A stretch of DNA of 64,000 nucleotides, taken from the NCBI GenBank assembly GCA_949296915.1, contig CASFPX010000011.1:18864-82863 (forward strand), in the 5' to 3' direction. Origin of the DNA: Onthovicinus sp900555545. GTDB lineage: Bacteria; Bacillota; Clostridia; Oscillospirales; Acutalibacteraceae. Below, in pieces: positions 15,159 to 23,362 of the stretch (its first letter is position 1; every line of letters starts with the position of its first letter). The notes beneath the pieces are model-generated. The model was not told the origin of the DNA. It saw nothing but the letters and a program-made list of their open reading frames with translations, and ran no database searches. Made by a program: the position numbers and the translations under genes.

Positions 15159-16691
15159 GTGACAACAAAGGAGTTTAAACAGTTAAAGAGCGGAACGGAT
15201 ATCAGAGGGGTAGCTGTTTCCGGTTTGGCCGATCATCCGCTTACGCTGACAGATGAGGCTGTGTGTGCGATCACGGATGGATTTGCGCTTTGGCTGAGCA
15301 GGCGTGCGGAGCGGCATGTTGGACCGCTGCGGATCTCGGTGGGCCATGATTCCCGTATCACCTCGGAGCATATCAGTGCCCTGGTGATCAATACGCTGCG
15401 CAGTGCCGGGATCGCGGTGACGGATTGCGGCCTGGCATCCACGCCCGCCATGTTCATGACCACGGTGGATCTGGGGTGTGACGGAGCGGTTCAGATCACG
15501 GCGAGCCATCACCCTTACTACCGCAATGGACTCAAATTTTTTACCCGTGCCGGTGGATTGGATGGCTGCGATATTGACAGTATTTTGGAATTTGCGGCGG
15601 CGGGTGAAGCCTTGCACCCCAGTGTGCCGGGCACGATTACGGCCTATCCGTATATGAATGACTATGCAGAGCATCTGCGCCGGATGATCTGTAATGGCGT
15701 TAACGCAACGGACTTCAGCCGTCCGCTGCGTGGGTTCCATATCGTAGTGGATGCAGGCAATGGCGTGGGCGGTTTCTATGCCGAAAAAGTGCTGCTGCCA
15801 CTTGGCGCCGATATCAGCGGTAGTGTATATTTGGAGCCGGATGGCATGTTTCCCAACCACATCCCCAATCCGGAAAACGCACAGGCGATGGCGAGCATCA
15901 GCCGTGCAGTCACGGAGAATCACGCGGATTTCGGTGTGATTTTTGATACGGATGTGGATCGTGCAGCCTGTGTAGACGCCGCCGGGAATGAGATCAACAA
16001 GAACCGGTTTATTGCGCTCGCGGCTCAAATTGCCACTGAGGGAGTCCAGGGGGCTACAATTGTAACGGATTCCACTACCTCGGACGGCCTGAAAAAATTT
16101 ATTGAACAGGATCTCAAGGGCGTCCACCATCGGTTTAAGCGCGGGTATAAGAATGTGATCAATGAGGCCATGCGGCTCAATGCGGAGGGCGTGAATTGTC
16201 CGCTCGCAATGGAGACCTCCGGCCATGCGGCACTGCGTGAAAACTACTTTTTGGATGACGGAGCCTATCTGGTTACCAAGCTAATTATAAAGCTTGCACA
16301 GCTGGGCAAAGAGGGGAGGACGCTCGACGATTTGATTGCCACACTGGAGGAGCCGGCGGAGAGTGCCGAAATCCGTTTGAATATTATGGAGGAAGATTTC
16401 CGTGCCGCTGGGAACAGGCTGATCGAGTGCTTGACCCGGACCTGCGAAAGGGATGCCCGTTGCCATGTGGCGCCGGATAACCATGAAGGGATCCGCGTTT
16501 CCTTTGGGGCGGAGGACGGAGATGGATGGTTCCTGGTGCGATTGAGCGTGCATGATCCGGTTATTCCAATCAATATTGAGAGTAATCAGGTGGGTGGATG
16601 CCGTAAGATTGCACGGCAGCTGCTGGAGCGGATTCAGGCGGACGGCGTAGATCTGGAGCCGCTAAAGCGTTTTATTCAATCAAATACGTGA
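15159..16691 (+). CDS. Alpha-D-phosphohexomutase (phosphomannomutase/phosphoglucomutase family)
   Basis: The enzyme interconverts hexose-1- and hexose-6-phosphates through a phosphoserine. The four-domain pattern is complete in 510 residues: the serine loop ITASHHPYYRNG near 112, the Mg-binding DTDVDR near 264, the sugar-binding METSGHAA near 350 and the phosphate-binding NHEGIRVSFG near 440. Its preference (mannose, glucose or glucosamine) is not decidable from sequence alone. The start is GTG with GAGGGAGGG upstream. A strong terminator follows. Confidence 0.9.
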   Translation: MTTKEFKQLKSGTDIRGVAVSGLADHPLTLTDEAVCAITDGFALWLSRRAERHVGPLRISVGHDSRITSEHISALVINTLRSAGIAVTDCGLASTPAMFMTTVDLGCDGAVQITASHHPYYRNGLKFFTRAGGLDGCDIDSILEFAAAGEALHPSVPGTITAYPYMNDYAEHLRRMICNGVNATDFSRPLRGFHIVVDAGNGVGGFYAEKVLLPLGADISGSVYLEPDGMFPNHIPNPENAQAMASISRAVTENHADFGVIFDTDVDRAACVDAAGNEINKNRFIALAAQIATEGVQGATIVTDSTTSDGLKKFIEQDLKGVHHRFKRGYKNVINEAMRLNAEGVNCPLAMETSGHAALRENYFLDDGAYLVTKLIIKLAQLGKEGRTLDDLIATLEEPAESAEIRLNIMEEDFRAAGNRLIECLTRTCERDARCHVAPDNHEGIRVSFGAEDGDGWFLVRLSVHDPVIPINIESNQVGGCRKIARQLLERIQADGVDLEPLKRFIQSNT

Positions 16692-16703
16692 GATTGTCAG
16701 TCA

Positions 16704-16738
16704 ACGGACCGCGGCAGGATTGCCGGCGGTCCGTTTTT
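16704..16738 (+). terminator. Terminator after the phosphohexomutase
   Basis: ACGGACCGC pairs with GCGGTCCGT, with a further small inner stem, followed by TTTT. Confidence 0.88.
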
Positions 16739-16830
16739 GTGTAGTGCGGATATTTGGATTCAAACGGATCCATAATAGGTACATGCAGAGGATGTACAAT
16801 GACCCCGGGGAAGTGGCGGGAGGAGGGCGT

Positions 16831-17871
16831 ATGGCAACGAAAAAGCCAAGAAAGTGGCTCGTAGCACTTGTGACGGCATTAGCAGTTCTGGCAATAGTTT
16901 TTGCAAGTATCCTTATTTATGCCCATAGTAAGCTGAATCTAATCCAATATAACGATGGGACAATCGAACAGGATATCACTATTTCCGCCGGGGAGGAGGA
17001 TGAACTCGATTTGGACCTCTCCGGATTGGAGAGCGCCGCACCTCCAGATGTGCCTGACGGGGAAATATACAGCAGCGACGATGTGCTGAACATCCTGCTG
17101 CTGGGAACAGACGAGCGGAGCGAGGCGTTTTCCGACAGCGCGCGTTCAGATAGTATGCTTCTGCTGAGTATCAACCGGGAACGGAAAACGGCCAAACTCG
17201 TCAGTCTGGAGCGCGGGATGGGTGTCCCGATTTTAGAGGGGAGGTATGCGGGACAGTATGACTGGCTGACCCACTGTTTCCGGTACGGTGGGGCAAGTTT
17301 GGTAATGCGGGAGGTACGGGAGTGCTTCAAGGTGGATGTAGAACACTTTATACGTGTGAACTTCTATTCGGTGATCGGTATTGTGGATTTGCTGGGCGGT
17401 ATCGACATCAGCATCACGCAGGCCGAGGCGGATTACATCAATTCCGGATATAATCCGCATGAGGTTGGGCGGGCGGAAGAACTCCAGACCGTTCACGCCG
17501 GGCAGAACCGCCTGAACGGTGTAACCGCCCTTGCCTATGCACGCATCCGCAAAATAGACAGCGATTGGCAGCGTGTCAAACGTCAGCAGACCGTGATTCA
17601 GGCATGTGCGGATCAACTGCGGGGCGCCAACCTTGCCACGCTGAACCGATTACTCGATCAGGTGTTGCCCATGGTTCAGACGAATTTTACCCAGTGGGAA
17701 ATCGCGAAGCTGATGATGTCGGCACCGGATTTTTTGGGAGTTCAGTTTGAACGGATGACAGTTCCGGTATCCGGTACCTACGGCAGTATGATCGGGATGG
17801 GCGGCCGGAGCATGTTTGCGCCCGACTTCGCCAAAAATGCGGAAATCCTGTGTGAATTTTTGTATGAGTAA
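16831..17871 (+). CDS. LytR-CpsA-Psr (LCP) family cell-wall glycopolymer ligase
   Basis: LCP proteins attach teichoic-acid-like or capsular polymers to peptidoglycan outside the membrane. The 346-residue protein has a short cytoplasmic basic tail, one membrane helix (about 10-32), an acidic linker and the LCP domain. Key segments are LLLGTDERSEAFSDSARSDSML near 85-105, the Arg-containing LVSLERGM near 122, DLLGGIDI, and ALAYARIRKIDSDWQRVKRQQ near 230. The ATG at 16831 is chosen for the GGGAGGAGG site; in-frame codons upstream overlap the previous terminator. Confidence 0.9.
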   Translation: MATKKPRKWLVALVTALAVLAIVFASILIYAHSKLNLIQYNDGTIEQDITISAGEEDELDLDLSGLESAAPPDVPDGEIYSSDDVLNILLLGTDERSEAFSDSARSDSMLLLSINRERKTAKLVSLERGMGVPILEGRYAGQYDWLTHCFRYGGASLVMREVRECFKVDVEHFIRVNFYSVIGIVDLLGGIDISITQAEADYINSGYNPHEVGRAEELQTVHAGQNRLNGVTALAYARIRKIDSDWQRVKRQQTVIQACADQLRGANLATLNRLLDQVLPMVQTNFTQWEIAKLMMSAPDFLGVQFERMTVPVSGTYGSMIGMGGRSMFAPDFAKNAEILCEFLYE

Positions 17872-17884
17872 AAATTAGTAGTTA

Positions 17885-17926
17885 GGCGACCCGGGGGGAG
17901 ATCCATCCGGGTTGCCTTTCTTTTTA
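17885..17926 (+). terminator. Terminator after the LCP gene
   Basis: GGCGACCCGG pairs with CCGGGTTGCC (one G-U pair) and is followed by TTTCTTTTT. Confidence 0.85.
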
Positions 17927-17934
17927 AAACGCGC

Positions 17935-17970
17935 GATCTCATTCCTGCCGGCATGGAATGAGATCTGTTT
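17935..17970. terminator. Second perfect hairpin behind the LCP terminator
   Basis: GATCTCATTCC and GGAATGAGATC pair perfectly around TGCCGGCAT, itself nearly palindromic, followed by TGTTTTG. It may back up the first terminator; no gene requires it from the other side. Confidence 0.5.
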
Positions 17971-17988
17971 TGAATGAGCAGATAAAAC

Positions 17989-18017
17989 TTAAACTTTATA
18001 CTGGTATGTGATATAAT
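17989..18017 (+). promoter_or_regulatory. Sigma-A promoter of the acyltransferase/MATE pair
   Basis: TTAAAC, 17-base spacer, TATAAT, about 45 bases before the start codon. Confidence 0.65.
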
Positions 18018-18062
18018 AGGGCGGGGATTTTTTGAGCGAATTGAGGAATAGGGGGCGCAATT

Positions 18063-19193
18063 TTGCTTCAGGCTAAGCGTCAAAATTTAATTCGTGTTGA
18101 GCATCAACCAGGAGAGCGCAGAGAACGTAACTCGGCGATGGAGCTATTGCGTATTTTTGCAATGTTTTTAATTGTCATGCACCATTACTGTGTTCACGGG
18201 GGATTTAATCATGAGGCGATGGGCATTGGCATCAACTTGTTCCTGGTACAGTTTGCCCGGCTGGGGGATCTGGGGGTCGATCTGTTTATGATGATTTCCG
18301 GTTTCTTCATGATCCGTTCGAAACCCACGGTGAAGAAGGGGCTGACACTCTGGAGCCAGGTGTGGTTCTACTCAGTGGCCTTTTTTCTCCTTTTTTATCT
18401 TATGGGACGTACCGAGTGGACAAAGTCCACGGTGCTTCCGGTGTTTTTCCCGGTGATATACAAGGCCTATTGGTTCTTTACTGCCTATTTGCTGGTTTAT
18501 ATTTTTTCGCCGTACATCAACCGGTTGTTGGGATCGCTGGACTTTCGCGCATATACAAAACTGCTGGAGATCGCCCTCGCGATTTGGAGTGTGATCCCAA
18601 CTGTTTTTAACAAACACCGGTATGATCCGAATCTCTATGGGAATGAACTGATTCAACTGCTGCTTCTTTATGCGGTGGGTGGATATATTCGGCTCTATCG
18701 TGAGCGCTTTGACCGCCGGTGGCTGCGATACTCTTTGACACCTGTGTGCGTGGGGCTGATGTTCCTCTCCACCATAGTGATGGATACAACGGGTCACATG
18801 GCATACTCCACTTATTTCTACGACCGGCCATCCATCCTGACGATTGGGGCGGCAGTGGGGCTGATGCTGATCTTCCTCCATTTCAAGCCGTTCTACAGCC
18901 GGTTTATCAACGGTGTGGCCGCGTATACCTTTGGCGTCTACCTGATCCATGATAACAACTTGGTGCGTCCCTTTTTGTGGGGGGATTTGTTGCACAATGC
19001 CGCCCACTCGGACAGCGGCCTGCTGATTGTACATATGGTGATCAGCGTGGTGGGTGTATATCTCGTATGCACGGTGATCGAATTTGTCCGCCGCATGACG
19101 GTTGAAAAGCTTGTTATCCTGCTGATAGGGCGCTGTTATCCCCCTGTAACGGCGTTTGGTCAAAGGCTCATCCGCCGAATATTCAGAAAGTGA
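18063..19193 (+). CDS. Acyltransferase family 3 (OafA/WecH-like) membrane protein
   Basis: A polytopic membrane protein of 376 residues with about ten hydrophobic segments. The N-terminal RNSAMELLRIFAMFLIVMHHY carries the conserved Arg and the active-site His pair of acyltransferase-3 enzymes, which O-acylate surface sugars or lipids. The start is taken as TTG 18063 because AGGGGG lies 7 bases upstream; an ATG at 18139 would cut off the conserved RNS and lacks a site. The acceptor is unknown. The stop codon overlaps the GTG region before the MATE gene. Confidence 0.83.
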   Translation: MLQAKRQNLIRVEHQPGERRERNSAMELLRIFAMFLIVMHHYCVHGGFNHEAMGIGINLFLVQFARLGDLGVDLFMMISGFFMIRSKPTVKKGLTLWSQVWFYSVAFFLLFYLMGRTEWTKSTVLPVFFPVIYKAYWFFTAYLLVYIFSPYINRLLGSLDFRAYTKLLEIALAIWSVIPTVFNKHRYDPNLYGNELIQLLLLYAVGGYIRLYRERFDRRWLRYSLTPVCVGLMFLSTIVMDTTGHMAYSTYFYDRPSILTIGAAVGLMLIFLHFKPFYSRFINGVAAYTFGVYLIHDNNLVRPFLWGDLLHNAAHSDSGLLIVHMVISVVGVYLVCTVIEFVRRMTVEKLVILLIGRCYPPVTAFGQRLIRRIFRK

Positions 19194-19207
19194 GGATGGA
19201 TCATACA

Positions 19208-20557
19208 ATGAAGCGCGACTTACTCCACGGGAGCATTACCAAAGGGCTGCTTTTGTTTGCATGGCCGATTATGCTCGGCAATCTGATGCAGCAGTTTTAC
19301 AATATTGCAGATACGTTGATTGTCGGCCGCTTTTTGGGCGAGGGCGCGCTGGCAGCCGTTGGATCCGCCTATACCCTTATGACGTTTTTGACCTCGGTAA
19401 TTTTGGGGCTATGTATGGGGAGCGGAGCCTTTTTTTCCATTTACTATGGCAAAGGGGATACGCAGCGGATGAAAAAGGGGATTTTCCTCTCCTTTGTGCT
19501 GATCCTCATCGTGACGCTCGTGATGGAGGCCATTGTATTCGCCGGAGTGAATCCAATCCTCCGACTGATGAATGTACCAGCGGATGTGTCTCCACTGATG
19601 CGCGAATATTTGCTTTTTATCTTTATTGGGATGCCGGCGACGTTTCTGTACAACTACTACGCCTGTCTGCTGCGTTCAATTGGGAATTCCACCGTTCCGC
19701 TCGTGTTCCTCGCAGTATCAGCTGTGATGAATATCGGCCTTGACCTCCTGCTGGTGCTTGTAATCCCGTGGGGGGTGGCTGGTGCCGCTATTGCGACGGT
19801 AATTTCTCAGTTTTTTTCGGGGATCGGTCTGGCGGTCTATGTCTGGATCCGTTTCCCGTCCTTGCGCTTTGAGCGGCAGTTCATGCACTGGGATTCCGGG
19901 ATTCTCAAGGAGCTCTCGCATTTTTCTTTTTTGACCTGCGTCCAGCAGTCGGTGATGAATTTCGGAATCCTGATGGTGCAGGGGCTGGTCAACAGCTTTG
20001 GCGCCACGGTGATGGCAGGCTTTGCCGCGGCCGTGAAGATCGATTCATTTGCCTACATGCCGGTGCAGGATTTTGGCAATGCTTTTTCCACCTTCATTGC
20101 CCTGAACTACGGGGCGGGCAACCAAGAGCGGATCCGAAAGGGGACGCGCAGCGCTGTGCTCACCTCGTTTTTCTTCTGTGCCATTATCAGCATACTGGTG
20201 TGCGTGTTCGCACCGCAGCTGATGGGGATTTTTGTCCAGGCGGAGGAGACGGGGGTTATTGCTGTCGGTGTGGAGTACCTGCGTATTGAGGGCGCATTCT
20301 ACTTTGGCATCGGCCTGCTGTTCCTGCTGTATGGCTATTACCGTGCAGTTGCCAAGCCGGGGATGTCCGTTGTGCTGACGGTGTTCTCACTGGGTACCCG
20401 TGTGCTGCTGGCGTATGTGCTCTCCGCCGTGGATGCGATCGGCGTCACCGGGATCTGGGTATCGGTCCCAATCGGCTGGGCGTTGGCGGATATCGTCGGC
20501 GTGGGCTGGTATTTTATAAGCAAGCGCCGCGGAGATCGGAAAAGAATAGAAGAGTAG
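19208..20557 (+). CDS. MATE-family multidrug/Na+ antiporter
   Basis: The 449-residue protein has twelve predicted membrane helices in two similar halves. It opens with the family pattern GLLLFAWPIMLGNLMQQFYNIADTLIVGRFLG, and the second half contains QQSVMNFGILMVQGLVNSFGA. It exports organic cations or similar toxins using an ion gradient; the substrate is not predictable. The ATG at 19208 is used, with AGGA 11 bases upstream. An earlier GTG/ATG in frame sits on top of that site. It is co-transcribed with the acyltransferase. Confidence 0.9.
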   Translation: MKRDLLHGSITKGLLLFAWPIMLGNLMQQFYNIADTLIVGRFLGEGALAAVGSAYTLMTFLTSVILGLCMGSGAFFSIYYGKGDTQRMKKGIFLSFVLILIVTLVMEAIVFAGVNPILRLMNVPADVSPLMREYLLFIFIGMPATFLYNYYACLLRSIGNSTVPLVFLAVSAVMNIGLDLLLVLVIPWGVAGAAIATVISQFFSGIGLAVYVWIRFPSLRFERQFMHWDSGILKELSHFSFLTCVQQSVMNFGILMVQGLVNSFGATVMAGFAAAVKIDSFAYMPVQDFGNAFSTFIALNYGAGNQERIRKGTRSAVLTSFFFCAIISILVCVFAPQLMGIFVQAEETGVIAVGVEYLRIEGAFYFGIGLLFLLYGYYRAVAKPGMSVVLTVFSLGTRVLLAYVLSAVDAIGVTGIWVSVPIGWALADIVGVGWYFISKRRGDRKRIEE

Positions 20558-20560
20558 CAC

Positions 20561-20596
20561 AACGGCCGGGAGAGTAATCCCGGCCGTTGGTATATT
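20561..20596. terminator. Bidirectional terminator between MATE and M20 genes
   Basis: AACGGCCGGGA pairs perfectly with TCCCGGCCGTT. The two genes converge here. Confidence 0.8.
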
Positions 20597-22077
20597 TATT
20601 TACCTGATACAGTGCGGATATAGCGTTTAAAGAATTTTAAGGCCTCTGGGATGGACGCCACGGGCAGGCGCTCATTGGTGCCGTGCGTGCACATCACCAG
20701 GCTCAGATCCACCGTAAACGGTGAGAACCGGTAAATGTTATCGCACACGTTCTCATAGTGGTAGGAGTCCGTGCCGCCCATCACGAGGAACGGAGCGACG
20801 ATGTTGTCGGGATTGGATGCCTCACACAGGCTCTTGATGGCCTTGAAGGCACGGGAATCCTGTGGGGAAATCTTGGAGGGCTCTTTGCCCTTTAAGAACT
20901 CAATCTCAATGTTCTTATTTTTGACAACAGACTGAATATGTTCTTTGATCCCCTGTACAGAGTCGCCGGGCAGGATGCGGAAGTTTGCAGTGATGCTCGC
21001 CTTTTGCGGCAGCACATTGCACTGTGGGCTGCCTTCGGACATGGTGACGGCCGTAGTGGAGTGGATAAAGGTCGCCGCCGCGGGGATTTTCATCAGGACT
21101 TTTTTAATCAGTGGCGTCAGGAACCGGAAGTTACACATAATTAAACGCGCCGGATAACTCACGTTGCGCCCAATGATCTCAAACATATCGCGCGTAATGG
21201 GCAGCATATGCGGCTTGCACTGGTGGTTTTCCAGATCCAGCGTAACCTGGGCAATCTCGCCAAGCGCCGTATGCTTGGGCGGCTGGGAGGAGTGCCCGCC
21301 TTTGGCGCTGATGCTGATCTTATAGTCCGCAGCACCCTTTTCCGCCACGCCGACACCGGCCAAGTATTTGTCGATGACGCCATTGACCTTGGCGGGGAGG
21401 ATCGCGCCGCCCTCGTCGAGCACGCTGTCCAGATGGATGCCGCGCTTTTCAAAGTTGCCTGCAATCTGCATGGCGCCGGAGTCCGGCGTGGCGACAATCT
21501 CCTCATTGTGGCCCAGGCAGATATAGATATCGCGCTCGGGGATATATCCCTCTTCCAGCAGCGTCTCCACGGCTTCCAGAACACAGATGAGGTGGTTTTT
21601 CATATCCATCGCGCCGCGTCCCCAGATAAATTCACCGTCATTCACGCCGTCAAAGGGCGGGTGCTTCCAGTCGCCCAACGTGCCGTCCGCCACGGGAACC
21701 ACGTCCTGGTGCGCGAGCATGGCCATCGGCTCCAGTGAGCTGTCGCGCCCCTTCCACCGGTAGACAAGGCTGGCCTGGCCGACCTCCTCCAACTCAAGCT
21801 TTGTATGGATCAGCGGATATTCCTGGCGCAGGAATTCGTGGAACCGCTCAAACTCCTTCCAATCCACCAGGGACGGATCGGGATTGGAAATGGTCTTGAA
21901 CCGAATGGCCTGTGCAATATGCTGCTCCGCCCGTTTGGCGTCTACCTTTTCATCGGTCAGCGCGACTTTTTCGCCGCCTGATTTCGGTTTGAAAAGCGCC
22001 GCTTTGATGAGCGTGATGACAATCGCAAGCGCAATAACACAGGCGATTACGATCAGAATGATTTGCCATGCCTCCAT
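20596..22077 (-). CDS. M20-family metallopeptidase with N-terminal membrane anchor
   Basis: This 493-residue protein begins with a hydrophobic helix (about 4-27), then an M20 carboxypeptidase domain close to the PM20D1/CPS1 branch. The metal site motifs are LAHQDVVPV near 133 (His, Asp), GRGAMDMKNH near 167 and GHNEE near 202 with the catalytic and ligand Glu pair. The usual HDEE there is HNEE. The C-terminal ligand segment TDSYHYENV is near 447. It probably cleaves N-acyl amino acids or dipeptides; the side of the membrane is uncertain. AGGGGGTAG precedes the ATG. Confidence 0.87.
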   Translation of the reverse strand: MEAWQIILIVIACVIALAIVITLIKAALFKPKSGGEKVALTDEKVDAKRAEQHIAQAIRFKTISNPDPSLVDWKEFERFHEFLRQEYPLIHTKLELEEVGQASLVYRWKGRDSSLEPMAMLAHQDVVPVADGTLGDWKHPPFDGVNDGEFIWGRGAMDMKNHLICVLEAVETLLEEGYIPERDIYICLGHNEEIVATPDSGAMQIAGNFEKRGIHLDSVLDEGGAILPAKVNGVIDKYLAGVGVAEKGAADYKISISAKGGHSSQPPKHTALGEIAQVTLDLENHQCKPHMLPITRDMFEIIGRNVSYPARLIMCNFRFLTPLIKKVLMKIPAAATFIHSTTAVTMSEGSPQCNVLPQKASITANFRILPGDSVQGIKEHIQSVVKNKNIEIEFLKGKEPSKISPQDSRAFKAIKSLCEASNPDNIVAPFLVMGGTDSYHYENVCDNIYRFSPFTVDLSLVMCTHGTNERLPVASIPEALKFFKRYIRTVSGK

Positions 22078-22109
22078 AAAAACTACCCCCTAAAATTAAC
22101 CGCATCTAA

Positions 22110-22138
22110 TTGTCAATTGATACGGAATCGTATATAAT
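22110..22138 (+). promoter_or_regulatory. Sigma-A promoter of the metallophosphoesterase-addBA unit
   Basis: TTGTCA, 17-base spacer, TATAAT, ending about 58 bases before the start codon. Confidence 0.75.
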
Positions 22139-22195
22139 TATTGTAAACACATTTAAAATTTTAGTCAATAGCTCTGGCAGATATGGAGGATTATT

Positions 22196-23335
22196 ATGGC
22201 GGATTCCACACATTTTTACTTTGATTCCAACGGCAAGTTCAAAATCCTTGTTTTTACCGATATCCATGAGACACACCGCCCCTTCCGCGATACGATTGCG
22301 TTGCTCAACCGGTCGTTGGATGCGGTCAACCCTGATCTGGTAATTTATTTGGGCGATACGGTGGACGGTGCGTTTCCCGGTGCGACACCGGAACGTGTGC
22401 GCGCTGCCATCGACGCTGCGGTTCAGCCGGTGGTATCTCGCGGCATCCCATTTGCGCCGGTGTTCGGCAATCACGACCGCGAGAGCGGCATTCCAAATGA
22501 GGAGCAGCTCAAGATTTATCAGCAATACCCCGGCTGCGTGTTGATGCAGGGGGCGCAGGGGGTCCCTGGGTGCGGGAATTACGTGGTCACTGTTCGGGAT
22601 CGCACATCGGAGGCGGATCGTTTTGCCCTGTGGATGGTGGATTCCGGGTCCCGGGTCTCTGCGGAGCGTTTGGAACAGGGGATTCCCGACGGGTATGCAG
22701 CGCCGGAGCCGGAGCAGATCGCCTGGTTTGAACACAAAGCGGACGAGCTGGCAGCGCAAAACGGCGGATGTACACCGGCGGGACTGGTATTTCAGCATAT
22801 CATTGTACCGGAGATTTACGATGCATTGCTCCCGGCCCAAAAAGGCGAGCGCGGCGCTGTACGTGGTCAGGAGAAAAATTGGCGCGGCCGCTGGTACAAG
22901 CTGCCCGAAAACGCCACCGGCAAACTGGGTGAGGGGCCATGCCCGCCCTGCTATAACACCGGGGAATTTGAGGCCATGAAACGCCACCGCGTGCTGGGGG
23001 CATTTTTTGGTCATGACCATGTGAACGATTTTGACTGTCCCTATCAGGGGATCCATCTCACCAACTGTAAGAGTACGGGCGTGCGCTCCTACGGGGACGG
23101 CGTTGGCCGCGGTGTCCGTGTGATCGAGCTTGATGCCGGCAAGCCGGATTCCTACCAGACACGCTCAATCCATTTTAATGAGCTGGTCGCCAAACGTCTG
23201 TCAAATCCGATGACCGGGAACCTGTCCTATGGTTCGCATTGGATTGTGCTGCGAAGTGTCGGACTGTGGGCGTTCGGTACGGTTGCAGCCGGGGCGGCTG
23301 TCTATGCAGCGGTACGTCATTTTAGGAAAAAATAG
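22196..23335 (+). CDS. Calcineurin-like metallophosphoesterase with C-terminal membrane helix
   Basis: The 379 residues hold all metal-site motifs of the family in order: TDIHETH near 20, YLGDTVDG near 52, FGNHDRE near 93, a single His in FQHIIVP near 200 and FFGHDHVNDF near 269. The C-terminus carries one hydrophobic helix (about 350-372) followed by basic residues, with no N-terminal signal, so the catalytic domain probably faces the cytoplasm as a tail-anchored protein. Some related proteins are purple-acid-type phosphodiesterases; the substrate is unknown. It has GGAGGA upstream and is 27 bases before addB. Confidence 0.85.
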   Translation: MADSTHFYFDSNGKFKILVFTDIHETHRPFRDTIALLNRSLDAVNPDLVIYLGDTVDGAFPGATPERVRAAIDAAVQPVVSRGIPFAPVFGNHDRESGIPNEEQLKIYQQYPGCVLMQGAQGVPGCGNYVVTVRDRTSEADRFALWMVDSGSRVSAERLEQGIPDGYAAPEPEQIAWFEHKADELAAQNGGCTPAGLVFQHIIVPEIYDALLPAQKGERGAVRGQEKNWRGRWYKLPENATGKLGEGPCPPCYNTGEFEAMKRHRVLGAFFGHDHVNDFDCPYQGIHLTNCKSTGVRSYGDGVGRGVRVIELDAGKPDSYQTRSIHFNELVAKRLSNPMTGNLSYGSHWIVLRSVGLWAFGTVAAGAAVYAAVRHFRKK

Positions 23336-23362
23336 GTTTTTAACATTTACGGAGGAATTAGA

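Noticed and set aside
15183..16226. A 347-codon minus-strand frame opposite the phosphohexomutase
   Set aside because: Antisense to a gene with all catalytic motifs; no start signal and no recognisable family.
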